Below, piece after piece: positions 9,212-18,299 of a DNA stretch of 64,000 nucleotides. This DNA comes from Rhodocyclales bacterium (GTDB taxonomy: Bacteria > Pseudomonadota > Gammaproteobacteria > Burkholderiales > Rhodocyclaceae), in contig JACRJA010000062.1 in the NCBI GenBank assembly GCA_016235745.1, positions 81,380-145,379 on the forward strand. Reading direction: 5' to 3'. A program made the translations under genes and the position numbers. The notes beneath the pieces are model-generated. The model saw only the letters and a program-made list of their open reading frames with translations, had not been told where the DNA came from and did not search any database. The stretch's first letter is position 1, and each line of letters starts with the position of its first letter.

Positions 9212-10078
9212 ATGATGGAATTCCTCAATTTCTACGTCGTTCCCGGCATCGTCACCGGCTCGATCTATGCGCTCGGAGCGATCGGCATCACGCTCATCTT
9301 CGGCATCCTGCGCTTCGGCCATTTCGCCCACGGAGATCTCGCCACCAGCGGCGCCTACCTCGCCCTGGGAGCGACGGCGCTGCTCGGACTCACGCCCTGG
9401 GCGGCGCTGCCGGTGGCCATGCTCCTCACGGCGCTGCTCGCCTACGGCATCCATCGCCTCTTCTACCGCCACCTCGAATCCCGGCCCAAGATTCTCACCG
9501 TGATCGCCTCGCTGGGCATCGGCATGATGCTGCGCTCGGTGGTACAGGTCGTCTGGGGCGTGGATCCTCTCGCCTACGGCAGCGGCATCGCGCGGGCCCA
9601 AGCCTTCGGCCCCCTGATGCTGCGTCCGCGCGAAATCGCCACCCTGGCGCTCACGCTTGCCCTAGTGGCGACGCTCCTGGCCTTCCTGCGCTACAGCAAA
9701 TGGGGCAAGGCGATGCGAGCGATGTCCGACAACCCCGATCTCGCCCGCCTGTGCGGCGTCGACAACGACGGGGTCACGCGGCTGACCTGGTTCATCGTCG
9801 GGGCGCTCGCGGCCGCCTCGGGCTTTTGCCTGGGCATCAACACCGAGCTCACCACCATGATGGGCTGGTCGGCGATGCTGTCGATGTTCGCCGCGGCGGT
9901 GCTGGGAGGGGTCGGGCGCGTGGAAGGGGCGGTGGTCGGCGGCCTGGTGATCGGGCTGGCCGAGGAGCTGTCGGTACTCGTCGTGCCCAGCCCCTACAAG
10001 TCGGCCACCGCCTTCGTCATCCTGCTCGCCATCCTGCTGCTGCGGCCGCAGGGCATCTTCAAGGGCAAAGTGCTGTAA
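9212..10078 (+). CDS. livH: Branched-chain amino acid-type ABC transporter permease (LivH-like)
   Basis: The 288-residue inner-membrane permease has about eight hydrophobic segments. The start YVVPGIVTGSIYALGAIGITLIFGILRFGHFAHGD is the classic LivH beginning. The EAA-like cytoplasmic loop MRAMSDNPDLARLCGVD is near residues 168-184, and LGGVGRVEGAVVGGLVIGL near 230-250. It follows the LivF-like gene by 13 bp and precedes the second permease by 11 bp. It pairs with the LivM-like subunit to form the pore. Confidence 0.88.
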   Translation: MMEFLNFYVVPGIVTGSIYALGAIGITLIFGILRFGHFAHGDLATSGAYLALGATALLGLTPWAALPVAMLLTALLAYGIHRLFYRHLESRPKILTVIASLGIGMMLRSVVQVVWGVDPLAYGSGIARAQAFGPLMLRPREIATLALTLALVATLLAFLRYSKWGKAMRAMSDNPDLARLCGVDNDGVTRLTWFIVGALAAASGFCLGINTELTTMMGWSAMLSMFAAAVLGGVGRVEGAVVGGLVIGLAEELSVLVVPSPYKSATAFVILLAILLLRPQGIFKGKVL

Positions 10079-10089
10079 GGAGCAACGCC

Positions 10090-11049
10090 ATGGCCTCGAT
10101 CGGCCTCATCAACTACGCCACCTTCATGGGCACCATGATCGGCATCTATGGCGTGCTCGCCTTGGGCCTGAACATCCAATGGGGCGTCACGGGGCTCTTC
10201 AACGCCGGCATTGCCGGGTTCTTCGCCGTGGGGGCCTATCTCTCGGCGCTCATCACCGCCTCGCCCTCGCCCGAGCGCATCATGGGCTGGGAGCTGCCGG
10301 TGGCCGTGGGCTGGCTCGGGGCCATGGCTGGTGCCGCGCTCATCGCCTGGCCCATTGGGCGCATCTGCCTGCGTTTCCGCTCCGATTACCTGGCCATTGC
10401 CACCATCGGCGTGGCCGAGGTGATCCGGCTCGTGCTGCGCACCGAGGAAGGGCTCTCCGGCGGGGCGCGCGGCATCACCGGGGTGCCCCGCCCCTTCGGC
10501 GGCCTCGAATACTCGCTGTCGCAGTTCGCCTACTTCGCTCTGGTGATCGCCGTGCTGCTCGTGGTCTACTGGGCGCTCGAGCGCCAGCTCGCCGCCCCCT
10601 GGGGGCGGATGATGAAGGCGATCCGCGACAACGAGCAGGCCGCCGCGGCCATGGGCAAGAACGTCGAGAAGCGGCGCCTCGAAGCCTTCGTGCTGGGCGC
10701 AGCGGTGATGGGTCTGGCCGGAGCGCTCTACGTGCACTTCATGCGCGCAATCACGCCCGAGGCCATCGACCCGATGATCGCCACCTTCCTCGTGTGGATC
10801 ATGCTCATCCTGGGCGGCTCGGGCAACAACCGCGGCGCCATTCTGGGAGCGATCATCGTCTGGATCATCTGGTCGATGTCGGAATTCATCACCGACCAGC
10901 TCCCGGCCGAGATCGCCACCCAGGCCAAGTACATCCGCGTCTTCCTCATCGGCCTCATGCTGCAGCTCATCCTGCGCTTCCGCCCCGAAGGATTGTTGCC
11001 GGAAGAAAGCGGGCAGCGCACCTCACCCCACCTCCCTCCCTCGCGGTAA
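10090..11049 (+). CDS. livM: Branched-chain amino acid-type ABC transporter permease (LivM-like)
   Basis: The 319-residue second permease has around nine to ten hydrophobic segments. GVLALGLNIQWGVTGLFNAGIAGFFAVGAY near residues 20-50 and FRSDYLAIATIGVAEVIRL near 97-115 are LivM hallmarks. The coupling loop WGRMMKAIRDNEQAAAAMGKNV lies near 172-193. Compared with E. coli LivM it lacks the long N-terminal extension, as is common outside enterobacteria. The last about 15 residues are polar and variable. The start at 10090 has AAGGAGCAA upstream. The binding-protein gene begins 40 bp downstream. Confidence 0.88.
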   Translation: MASIGLINYATFMGTMIGIYGVLALGLNIQWGVTGLFNAGIAGFFAVGAYLSALITASPSPERIMGWELPVAVGWLGAMAGAALIAWPIGRICLRFRSDYLAIATIGVAEVIRLVLRTEEGLSGGARGITGVPRPFGGLEYSLSQFAYFALVIAVLLVVYWALERQLAAPWGRMMKAIRDNEQAAAAMGKNVEKRRLEAFVLGAAVMGLAGALYVHFMRAITPEAIDPMIATFLVWIMLILGGSGNNRGAILGAIIVWIIWSMSEFITDQLPAEIATQAKYIRVFLIGLMLQLILRFRPEGLLPEESGQRTSPHLPPSR

Positions 11050-11089
11050 ACTACTCCGCTCTACCGATACCCTCCCAAGGAGACCGACC

Positions 11090-12295
11090 ATGAAGAAGAA
11101 AATCCTCGCTTCGCTCAGCGCCCTCGCCCTCGGCGGGGCGATCGCAAGCGCCCCGGCCATGGCGCAGAACGTCAAGGTGGCCTATCTCGTGGCCATCACC
11201 GGGCCGATCGCCGGCATGGCGCCGATGATGGTGCAGTCGATGAAGTTCGCCGCCGAGCAGGTCAACGCCCAAGGAGGAATCGGCAACGGCGGCAAGCTCG
11301 ACCCGCAGGTATACGATTCCGGCTGTAACCCGCAGCTGGCCACCGACGCCGCCACCAAAGCGGTGAACGTCAACGGCGTGATCGGCATCGTCGGCCCCTC
11401 CTGCTCCGGGCCGGTGATCGCGGTGGCCAACTCCGTGAGCGTGCCAGCCGGCGTGCTCCTCGTCACCTCTTCGGGCACTTCGCCCAAGATCAGCACGCTC
11501 GACGACAAGGATCTCGTGTTCCGCACCGTGCCGTCCGACGACTACCAAGGCCGGGCGCTGGCGCGCGCGCTCAAGGCCCGCGGCATCGACAAGGTGGCCG
11601 TCACCTATCTCAACAACGACTACGGCCTGGGGCTAGCCGAAGCCTTCGCCGACGAATTCCAGAAACAGGGCGGCACCATCACCGCCAGTCGGGCGCACGA
11701 AGACAAGAAAGCCTCGTACCGCTCCGACCTGGCCGAACTGGCCAAGGGCGGAGCCGACACGCTGGTGGTCTTCGCCTACGGCAATTCCTCCGGGCTCACC
11801 ATCCTGCGTCAGGCGATCGAGAACGGTTTCTTCAAGAATTTTGTCGGCGCCGACGGCATGCGCGACGAGGGCATGGTCAAGACCCTGGGCCCGGACAATC
11901 TCAAGCCCCTCCTCGTCTCGGCCCCGGCCGGTGCCACGGGCGCCGGGTTCGAGAAATTCGGCAAGGACTTCAAGGCCACCGGCGGCGACCCCAACGGGAC
12001 GTTTGCCGCCACGAGCTACGACGCCGCCTTCCTCATGGCGCTGGCGATCGAAAAAGCGGGCGGGGACAAGGCGAAACTGCCCCAGGCGCTGCGCGAAGTC
12101 GCCACCGCCCCCGGCGAACCCATCCTGCCGGGTGAGTGGGCCAAGGCCAAGAAACTGATCGCCGAAGGCAAGGACATCGACTACAAAGGCGCCGCCGGCG
12201 ATCATGAATTCGACGCGCACGGCGACGTGCCCGGCAGCTACATCCTCTACAAGGTGAGCAGCAGCGGCTTTGCCGAAGTCGAACGCATGAAGTGA
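11090..12295 (+). CDS. Periplasmic amino acid-binding protein of the Liv-type transporter
   Basis: The 401-residue type I periplasmic binding protein has an N-terminal signal peptide ending AMAQ near residue 25. The mature protein opens with VKVAYLVAITGPIAGMAPMMVQSMKFAAEQVNAQGG, as LivJ/LivK do. DSGCNPQLATDAATKAVNVNGVIGIVGPSCSG and VTSSGTSPKIS are the ligand-site blocks of the Leu/Ile/Val family. Two cysteines near residues 79 and 105 may form a disulfide. It closes the five-gene operon behind two ATPases and two permeases, which strongly supports a role as their ligand receptor. The amino acid bound cannot be assigned. A strong hairpin follows. Confidence 0.88.
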   Translation: MKKKILASLSALALGGAIASAPAMAQNVKVAYLVAITGPIAGMAPMMVQSMKFAAEQVNAQGGIGNGGKLDPQVYDSGCNPQLATDAATKAVNVNGVIGIVGPSCSGPVIAVANSVSVPAGVLLVTSSGTSPKISTLDDKDLVFRTVPSDDYQGRALARALKARGIDKVAVTYLNNDYGLGLAEAFADEFQKQGGTITASRAHEDKKASYRSDLAELAKGGADTLVVFAYGNSSGLTILRQAIENGFFKNFVGADGMRDEGMVKTLGPDNLKPLLVSAPAGATGAGFEKFGKDFKATGGDPNGTFAATSYDAAFLMALAIEKAGGDKAKLPQALREVATAPGEPILPGEWAKAKKLIAEGKDIDYKGAAGDHEFDAHGDVPGSYILYKVSSSGFAEVERMK

Positions 12296-12300
12296 TCTTC

Positions 12301-12321
12301 AGCGCCGCGCGCAGCGGCGCT
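12301..12321. terminator. Hairpin between the Liv operon and prfC
   Basis: A perfect 8-bp inverted repeat (AGCGCCGC / GCGGCGCT) with a 5-nt loop fills the 26-bp gap between two convergent genes. Only two Ts follow on the plus strand, so it is a plausible but weak bidirectional terminator. Confidence 0.55.
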
Positions 12322-13926
<1,605 letters not shown>

Positions 13927-13976
13927 GTTGCTCTTTTCTGGGAAAATCGCTTATTTTAGCAGCAGGCACGCCCATC

Positions 13977-15182
13977 ATGATCCGTTTCGGCCTCGACCGC
14001 CTTCTTGCAGAACCCGAACTGCGCCGCCCCCTCGCCGGTCGGCGCGTGGCGCTGCTGGCGCACCCGGCTTCCGTCACGCGCGACCTGGTGCACGCCGCCG
14101 ACGCCCTCGCGGCCCTGCCAGAGGTGCGGCTCACCGCGCTTTTCGGCCCGCAGCACGGCGCGCGCGGCGACAAGCAGGACAACATGGTCGAGTCGCCCGA
14201 CGAATTCGACGCCCGCCTGGGCATTCCCGTCTTCAGCCTCTACGGCGCGGTGCGCCGCCCCACCCCGGCGATGATGGACCCCTTCGACGTGCTGCTGGTC
14301 GACCTGCAGGATCTCGGCTGCCGCGTCTACACCTACCTCACCACCCTGCGCTACGTACTGGAAGCGGCTGCCGCGCACGGCAAGAGCGTGTGGGTGCTCG
14401 AGCGGCCCAATCCGCTCGGGCGCGGCATCGAGGGAGGGCTGCTGCAGCCGGGCTGGGAGAGCTTCGTCGGCGCCGGGAGCCTTCCCATGCGCCACGGCCT
14501 GACCCTGGGCGAAGCCGGGCGCTGGTTCATCGCCACCCTGGGGCTCGACGTGGACTATCAGGTGGTATCGCTCGAAGGCTGGGACCCGGAGGCCGCCCCC
14601 GGTTACGGCTGGCCGCTGGGCAAGCGCACCTGGATCAACCCCAGCCCCAATGCCCCCACCCCGTGGATGGCGCGCTGCTATCCCGGTACCGTGCTCGTCG
14701 AAGGCACCACCCTCTCCGAGGGGCGCGGCACCACCCGGCCCTTGGAAGGCTTCGGCGCCCCGGACCTCGACCCCTGGCGGCTGCTCGCCGAAATGGAGAT
14801 GCTCGCCCCGCACTGGCTGAAGGGCTGCCGCCTGCGCCCCTGGTTCTTCGAGCCGACATTTCACAAGCATGCGGGCAAGCGCTGCGGCGGGCTCATGATC
14901 CACGTAGAAGACCCGGCGCACTACGACCCCCGGCGCTTTCGCCCCTGGCGCCTGGTGGCGCTGGCGCTCAAGGCGCTGCACCGGCTCGACCCCGAGCGGC
15001 CGCTGTGGCACACCAACCCCTACGAGTACGAATACGATCGCCTGGCGATCGATCTCATCGACGGCGGCCCGCGCCTGCGGCAGTGGGTCGAGGACGAGGC
15101 GGCCGCGCCGGCCGATCTCGACGCGATGATCGAGCCGGAAGAGCGCGCCTGGGCCGAGATCCGCGCCCCCTTCCTCCGCTGA
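13977..15182 (+). CDS. namZ: DUF1343 / exo-beta-N-acetylmuramidase NamZ-like protein
   Basis: The 401-residue protein matches the DUF1343 family, whose Bacteroidota member NamZ removes terminal MurNAc from peptidoglycan fragments (glycoside hydrolase family 171). Conserved blocks in order are LLAHPASVTRD, FGPQHGARGDKQDNM near residue 60, VDLQDLGCRVYTYLTT near 106, ERPNPLG near 143, and LSEGRGTTRPLEGFGAP near 243-259. No signal peptide is visible from the ATG at 13977, which suggests cytoplasmic muropeptide recycling, although many homologues are exported. The family assignment is firm; activity on MurNAc is inferred from characterised relatives. Confidence 0.8.
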   Translation: MIRFGLDRLLAEPELRRPLAGRRVALLAHPASVTRDLVHAADALAALPEVRLTALFGPQHGARGDKQDNMVESPDEFDARLGIPVFSLYGAVRRPTPAMMDPFDVLLVDLQDLGCRVYTYLTTLRYVLEAAAAHGKSVWVLERPNPLGRGIEGGLLQPGWESFVGAGSLPMRHGLTLGEAGRWFIATLGLDVDYQVVSLEGWDPEAAPGYGWPLGKRTWINPSPNAPTPWMARCYPGTVLVEGTTLSEGRGTTRPLEGFGAPDLDPWRLLAEMEMLAPHWLKGCRLRPWFFEPTFHKHAGKRCGGLMIHVEDPAHYDPRRFRPWRLVALALKALHRLDPERPLWHTNPYEYEYDRLAIDLIDGGPRLRQWVEDEAAAPADLDAMIEPEERAWAEIRAPFLR

Positions 15183-15205
15183 CGCCATCCACCCTATGCT
15201 TCCCC

Positions 15206-15211
15206 TATAAT
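15206..15211 (+). promoter_or_regulatory. Possible -10 box (TATAAT) before the c-di-GMP module
   Basis: A consensus TATAAT sits 45 bp before the start of the binding-protein/GGDEF gene in a 73-bp gap. No convincing -35 sequence lies 16-19 bp upstream, so the call rests on the -10 match and position. Confidence 0.35.
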
Positions 15212-15255
15212 GAGGGTAACGGTGCATTCCGCGCCCAGGCGAGCGGCTCATTCGC

Positions 15256-17316
15256 ATGTACTTTCTTCTCCCGATCCTTCGCCGTGCCGCCCGTACCGCG
15301 CCGCGGTATGGCCGCCCCCAAGGGAGCGCGAACGCCGCGCCTCCAACCGCGCGACGCCTGCTCGCCTTTCTCGCGCTCTTGCTTGCCGTCGTCGCTTCGG
15401 CGCGCGCGGAGTATCACTTGGGGGTCTTTTCCCACCGCCCCGGCGAGATCCTCCAGCGTCAATGGCAGCCGCTCGCCGATGAGCTCTCGCAGGCGCTCGC
15501 CGAACCCGTCATTCTCGAAGTCCTCACGCCCGAGGCGCTCGATCGCGAGATCGCCGCCCGCCGCATCGACTTCCTCTTCACCAATCCCGTTCACTACATC
15601 CAGGAAAAACACCGCCACGCCTTCTCCGGCCCCATCGCCACGCTCATCACGCTCGAGCACGGCGTCAAAACCTCGGCCATGGGCGGAGTGATCCTGGTGC
15701 GCCGCGACGGTCCCGTCCAGCGCCCGGAAGATCTCAAAGGCAAACGCGTCCTGATTGCTGGAGGCAAAGGGCTTGGAGGCTATCTCGCCCAGGCCGCCTG
15801 GCTGCTCGAGCGCGGAGTGCGCGTGCCCGAAGACGTCACCCTCCTTCCCCAAGGCAATCACGACGCCGTGGTCCAGGCCCTGCTCGAAGGCAAGGGCGAG
15901 GCCGGGTTCGTGCGCACGGGGCTGCTCGAAGCGCTCGCGCGCGAGGGGCGGCTCACGCCGGCAGACGAAGCGCGCCTCCTGGTGCTCGGCCAATGGCACC
16001 CTCCCGGTTTTCCGTACAAGGTCACCACCACTCTCTACCCCGAATGGGCCTTCGTCGCCCTGCCCCATGTCTCGCCCGAGACCACCCGCAAGGTTGCGCT
16101 CGCCCTCTACTACCTCACCGACCGTCTCGAAGCCATACCCGACCCCCGGTTCACTGCCGCAGGCATCGGCGGCTTCACCGTACCGGCCGACTACTCCGGC
16201 GTGGAGCGCCTCGCCCAGCGGCTACGCGTGCCGCCGTTCGAGCACGTGGAAGTGCAGTTGCGCGACGTGCTGCACCAGTACGCCCTGCCCTTGCTGCTGC
16301 TCGCCTTCGCGGGCGTTCTGCTCGCCCTACTCACGCTGCGCCTGTGGCACACCCGGCGCCAGCTCGAGCACCAGCGCGCCCGCCTCGCCTCGGCGCTTGC
16401 CCAGACCCAGACCATCCTCGAGACCGTGGACGAAGCCATCTACGGCACCGACGCGCAGGGCCGCTGCATCTTCTTCAACCGCGCCGCCTCCGAGCTCCTT
16501 GGCTTTTCCCCCGAGGAGGTGCTCGGTAAAGATCCGCACGAACTCTTCCACGCGCGGCGACCGGACGGGCAGCCCTATCCGCCTGAGCACTGCCCCTTGC
16601 ACCGCGCGCTCGAAGCCGGGCAAAAGGTGAGCCAGGACGACGTCTTCTGGCGGCGCGACGCTCTGCCGGTACCGGTGCACGTCTCCGCCAGCCCCCGCCT
16701 CGAGAACGGGCGCGTGATGGGCGCCGTCGTCGCCTTCCACGACATCACCGAGGAAGTGCGCCTGCTCGAAGAACTGCGCCGGCTCGCGGCCTACGATCCG
16801 CTCACGGGCCTGGCCAACCGCGGCCACCTCGAGCAGCGCCTGCAAGAAGCCCAATCGGCAGTGCAGCGCAGCAAACGGCCGGCGGCGCTTCTCATGTTCG
16901 ATCTGGACTACTTCAAGAAAGTCAACGACACCTACGGGCACGCCGTGGGCGATCGCATGCTGCAGGCCTTCGCCCGCGTGCTGCGCCACAACCTGCGCCC
17001 CACCGACTTCATCGCCCGCTATGGCGGCGAAGAATTCATCGCCATCCTGCCGGATACCTCCCTCGACACGGCGGTCAAGGTGGCCGAACGGGTGCGGCAG
17101 TCCTGGGCCCACACCCAGCTGTCGCTCGACGATCCAGGAAAGGTCCTCAGCGGCACGGTGTCGATCGGCGTCGCCCCCCTCGACCCCGACGCTCCCCTGG
17201 ACGAGAGCCTGGCGCGGGTCGACGAGGCTATGTACCGCGCCAAGCGCGAAGGCAGAAACCAAGTTGCCCTGCCGCCGGCGGGAAGCAAACGGCTCGAAGA
17301 CGGAGCCTGCTCATGA
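15256..17316 (+). CDS. Membrane diguanylate cyclase with PhnD-like periplasmic sensor and PAS domain
   Basis: The 686-residue protein first has a hydrophobic leader near residues 35-52 ending ARAEYHLG. A PhnD/phosphonate-type solute-binding domain follows (about 53-320) with GVFSHRPGEILQRQWQPLADEL, FLFTNPVHYI and QGNHDAVVQALLEGKGEAGFVRTG. One transmembrane helix lies near 342-365, then a PAS domain (about 388-505), then a GGDEF domain (about 520-675). The active site is YGGEEF, and an RPTD inhibitory site sits five residues before it, so an active, product-inhibited cyclase is expected. The domain layout implies that a periplasmic ligand controls cytoplasmic c-di-GMP synthesis. It overlaps the next gene by four bases. 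The ligand is unknown; PhnD-like folds also bind phosphate, phosphite or unrelated anions. Confidence 0.85.
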   Translation: MYFLLPILRRAARTAPRYGRPQGSANAAPPTARRLLAFLALLLAVVASARAEYHLGVFSHRPGEILQRQWQPLADELSQALAEPVILEVLTPEALDREIAARRIDFLFTNPVHYIQEKHRHAFSGPIATLITLEHGVKTSAMGGVILVRRDGPVQRPEDLKGKRVLIAGGKGLGGYLAQAAWLLERGVRVPEDVTLLPQGNHDAVVQALLEGKGEAGFVRTGLLEALAREGRLTPADEARLLVLGQWHPPGFPYKVTTTLYPEWAFVALPHVSPETTRKVALALYYLTDRLEAIPDPRFTAAGIGGFTVPADYSGVERLAQRLRVPPFEHVEVQLRDVLHQYALPLLLLAFAGVLLALLTLRLWHTRRQLEHQRARLASALAQTQTILETVDEAIYGTDAQGRCIFFNRAASELLGFSPEEVLGKDPHELFHARRPDGQPYPPEHCPLHRALEAGQKVSQDDVFWRRDALPVPVHVSASPRLENGRVMGAVVAFHDITEEVRLLEELRRLAAYDPLTGLANRGHLEQRLQEAQSAVQRSKRPAALLMFDLDYFKKVNDTYGHAVGDRMLQAFARVLRHNLRPTDFIARYGGEEFIAILPDTSLDTAVKVAERVRQSWAHTQLSLDDPGKVLSGTVSIGVAPLDPDAPLDESLARVDEAMYRAKREGRNQVALPPAGSKRLEDGACS

Positions 17317-18284
17317 GCCCAGCCTGCGACCTCGCCCGGCGCCGCTGGCTCGCCGCCCTCGCTCTGGGGGCGCTCGCGGCCAGCAGTGTCGCCGGCTGCA
17401 CCCCCGAACCGCCCTTGCGCCTTTCCTACCATCTCTGGTCGGGCTATGAGCCGCTGCGCCTCTATGTCGACGCTGCTCCCAACGCAACGGCCGGCCTGCA
17501 GCTCGTTGAAGTCGCGGACGCCGAAGCGCAGCTGCAGCTCTTGCGCCTGCGGCAAGTGGAAGCGGCCCTGATCACGCTCGACGAGGTCCTCCTCGGCCGG
17601 GCGCAGGGCCTGGATCTGACGGTGGTGGGCATCATCGACGTCTCGGCCGGTGCCGACCACGTCATGGCGCGCGACCGCTGCCGCGATGCCGCCGGCTGGC
17701 GTGGCGCCCGCGTCGCCGTCGAGCGCCGCGGCCCCGGCCGGCTCCTGCTGCAAGCCTGGTGCGAACACCTGGGGCTCGATCCCCAGCAGCTGAAGCTCAT
17801 CCCCTATTCGCCGCCGCGCCAGCTCGACACCTGGCTGCAGCGCGAATTCGACCTGGCCGTGACCTACCAACCCTACGTCGAACGCCTGCGCCGCCTGGGA
17901 GCCGTCTCCTGCTTCGATTCTGCCGTGCCGCCACCGATCGTGCTCGACGTCCTGGTCGTGCGCAGCGCCATCCTCGGCACCCACGGGAAGGCGATTGAAC
18001 GCCTCATGCGCACTCACTTCCGCGGCCTCGAGTGGATGCACGACTACGCGATCGACGCCCGCTACCGCATTGCCCGCCGCTTCGGCCTGCCGCTCGAAGA
18101 CGCTTTCACCCCCTTCATCGGCCTCATCTTCCCCTCGCTCGAAGAGCAAAAAGACTGGCTCGAACGCAAGCTCCCCGAGGTCCTCACCACCCTTTCCGGA
18201 CTGCTGCAGCGCGCCGGCCTGCTTCCTGAGGCGGCAGCCCCTTGGGTCCCCGCCTCGACCCGCTTCCTTCCCCCCTCGCCGTGA
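17313..18284 (+). CDS. Solute-binding lipoprotein (NMT1/ABC nitrate-sulfonate type) without transporter
   Basis: The 323-residue protein has a lipoprotein signal (LALGALAASSVAGC, lipid Cys near residue 29) and a type II binding-protein body: LSYHLWSGYEPLRLYVD, then EVADAEAQLQLLRLRQVEAALITLDEV, then HVMARD, WRGARVAVERRGPG and AVTYQPYVERLRRLGA. This resembles NMT1/SsuA-like proteins for sulfonates, nitrate or thiamine precursors. No permease or ATPase gene is nearby. Its ATG overlaps the stop of the diguanylate cyclase and a phosphodiesterase gene follows after 15 bp, so it probably works as an accessory receptor for those signalling proteins rather than for transport. That role is inferred from context only. 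Confidence 0.75.
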   Translation: MSPACDLARRRWLAALALGALAASSVAGCTPEPPLRLSYHLWSGYEPLRLYVDAAPNATAGLQLVEVADAEAQLQLLRLRQVEAALITLDEVLLGRAQGLDLTVVGIIDVSAGADHVMARDRCRDAAGWRGARVAVERRGPGRLLLQAWCEHLGLDPQQLKLIPYSPPRQLDTWLQREFDLAVTYQPYVERLRRLGAVSCFDSAVPPPIVLDVLVVRSAILGTHGKAIERLMRTHFRGLEWMHDYAIDARYRIARRFGLPLEDAFTPFIGLIFPSLEEQKDWLERKLPEVLTTLSGLLQRAGLLPEAAAPWVPASTRFLPPSP

Positions 18285-18299
18285 CGTAGGAATCCTGCG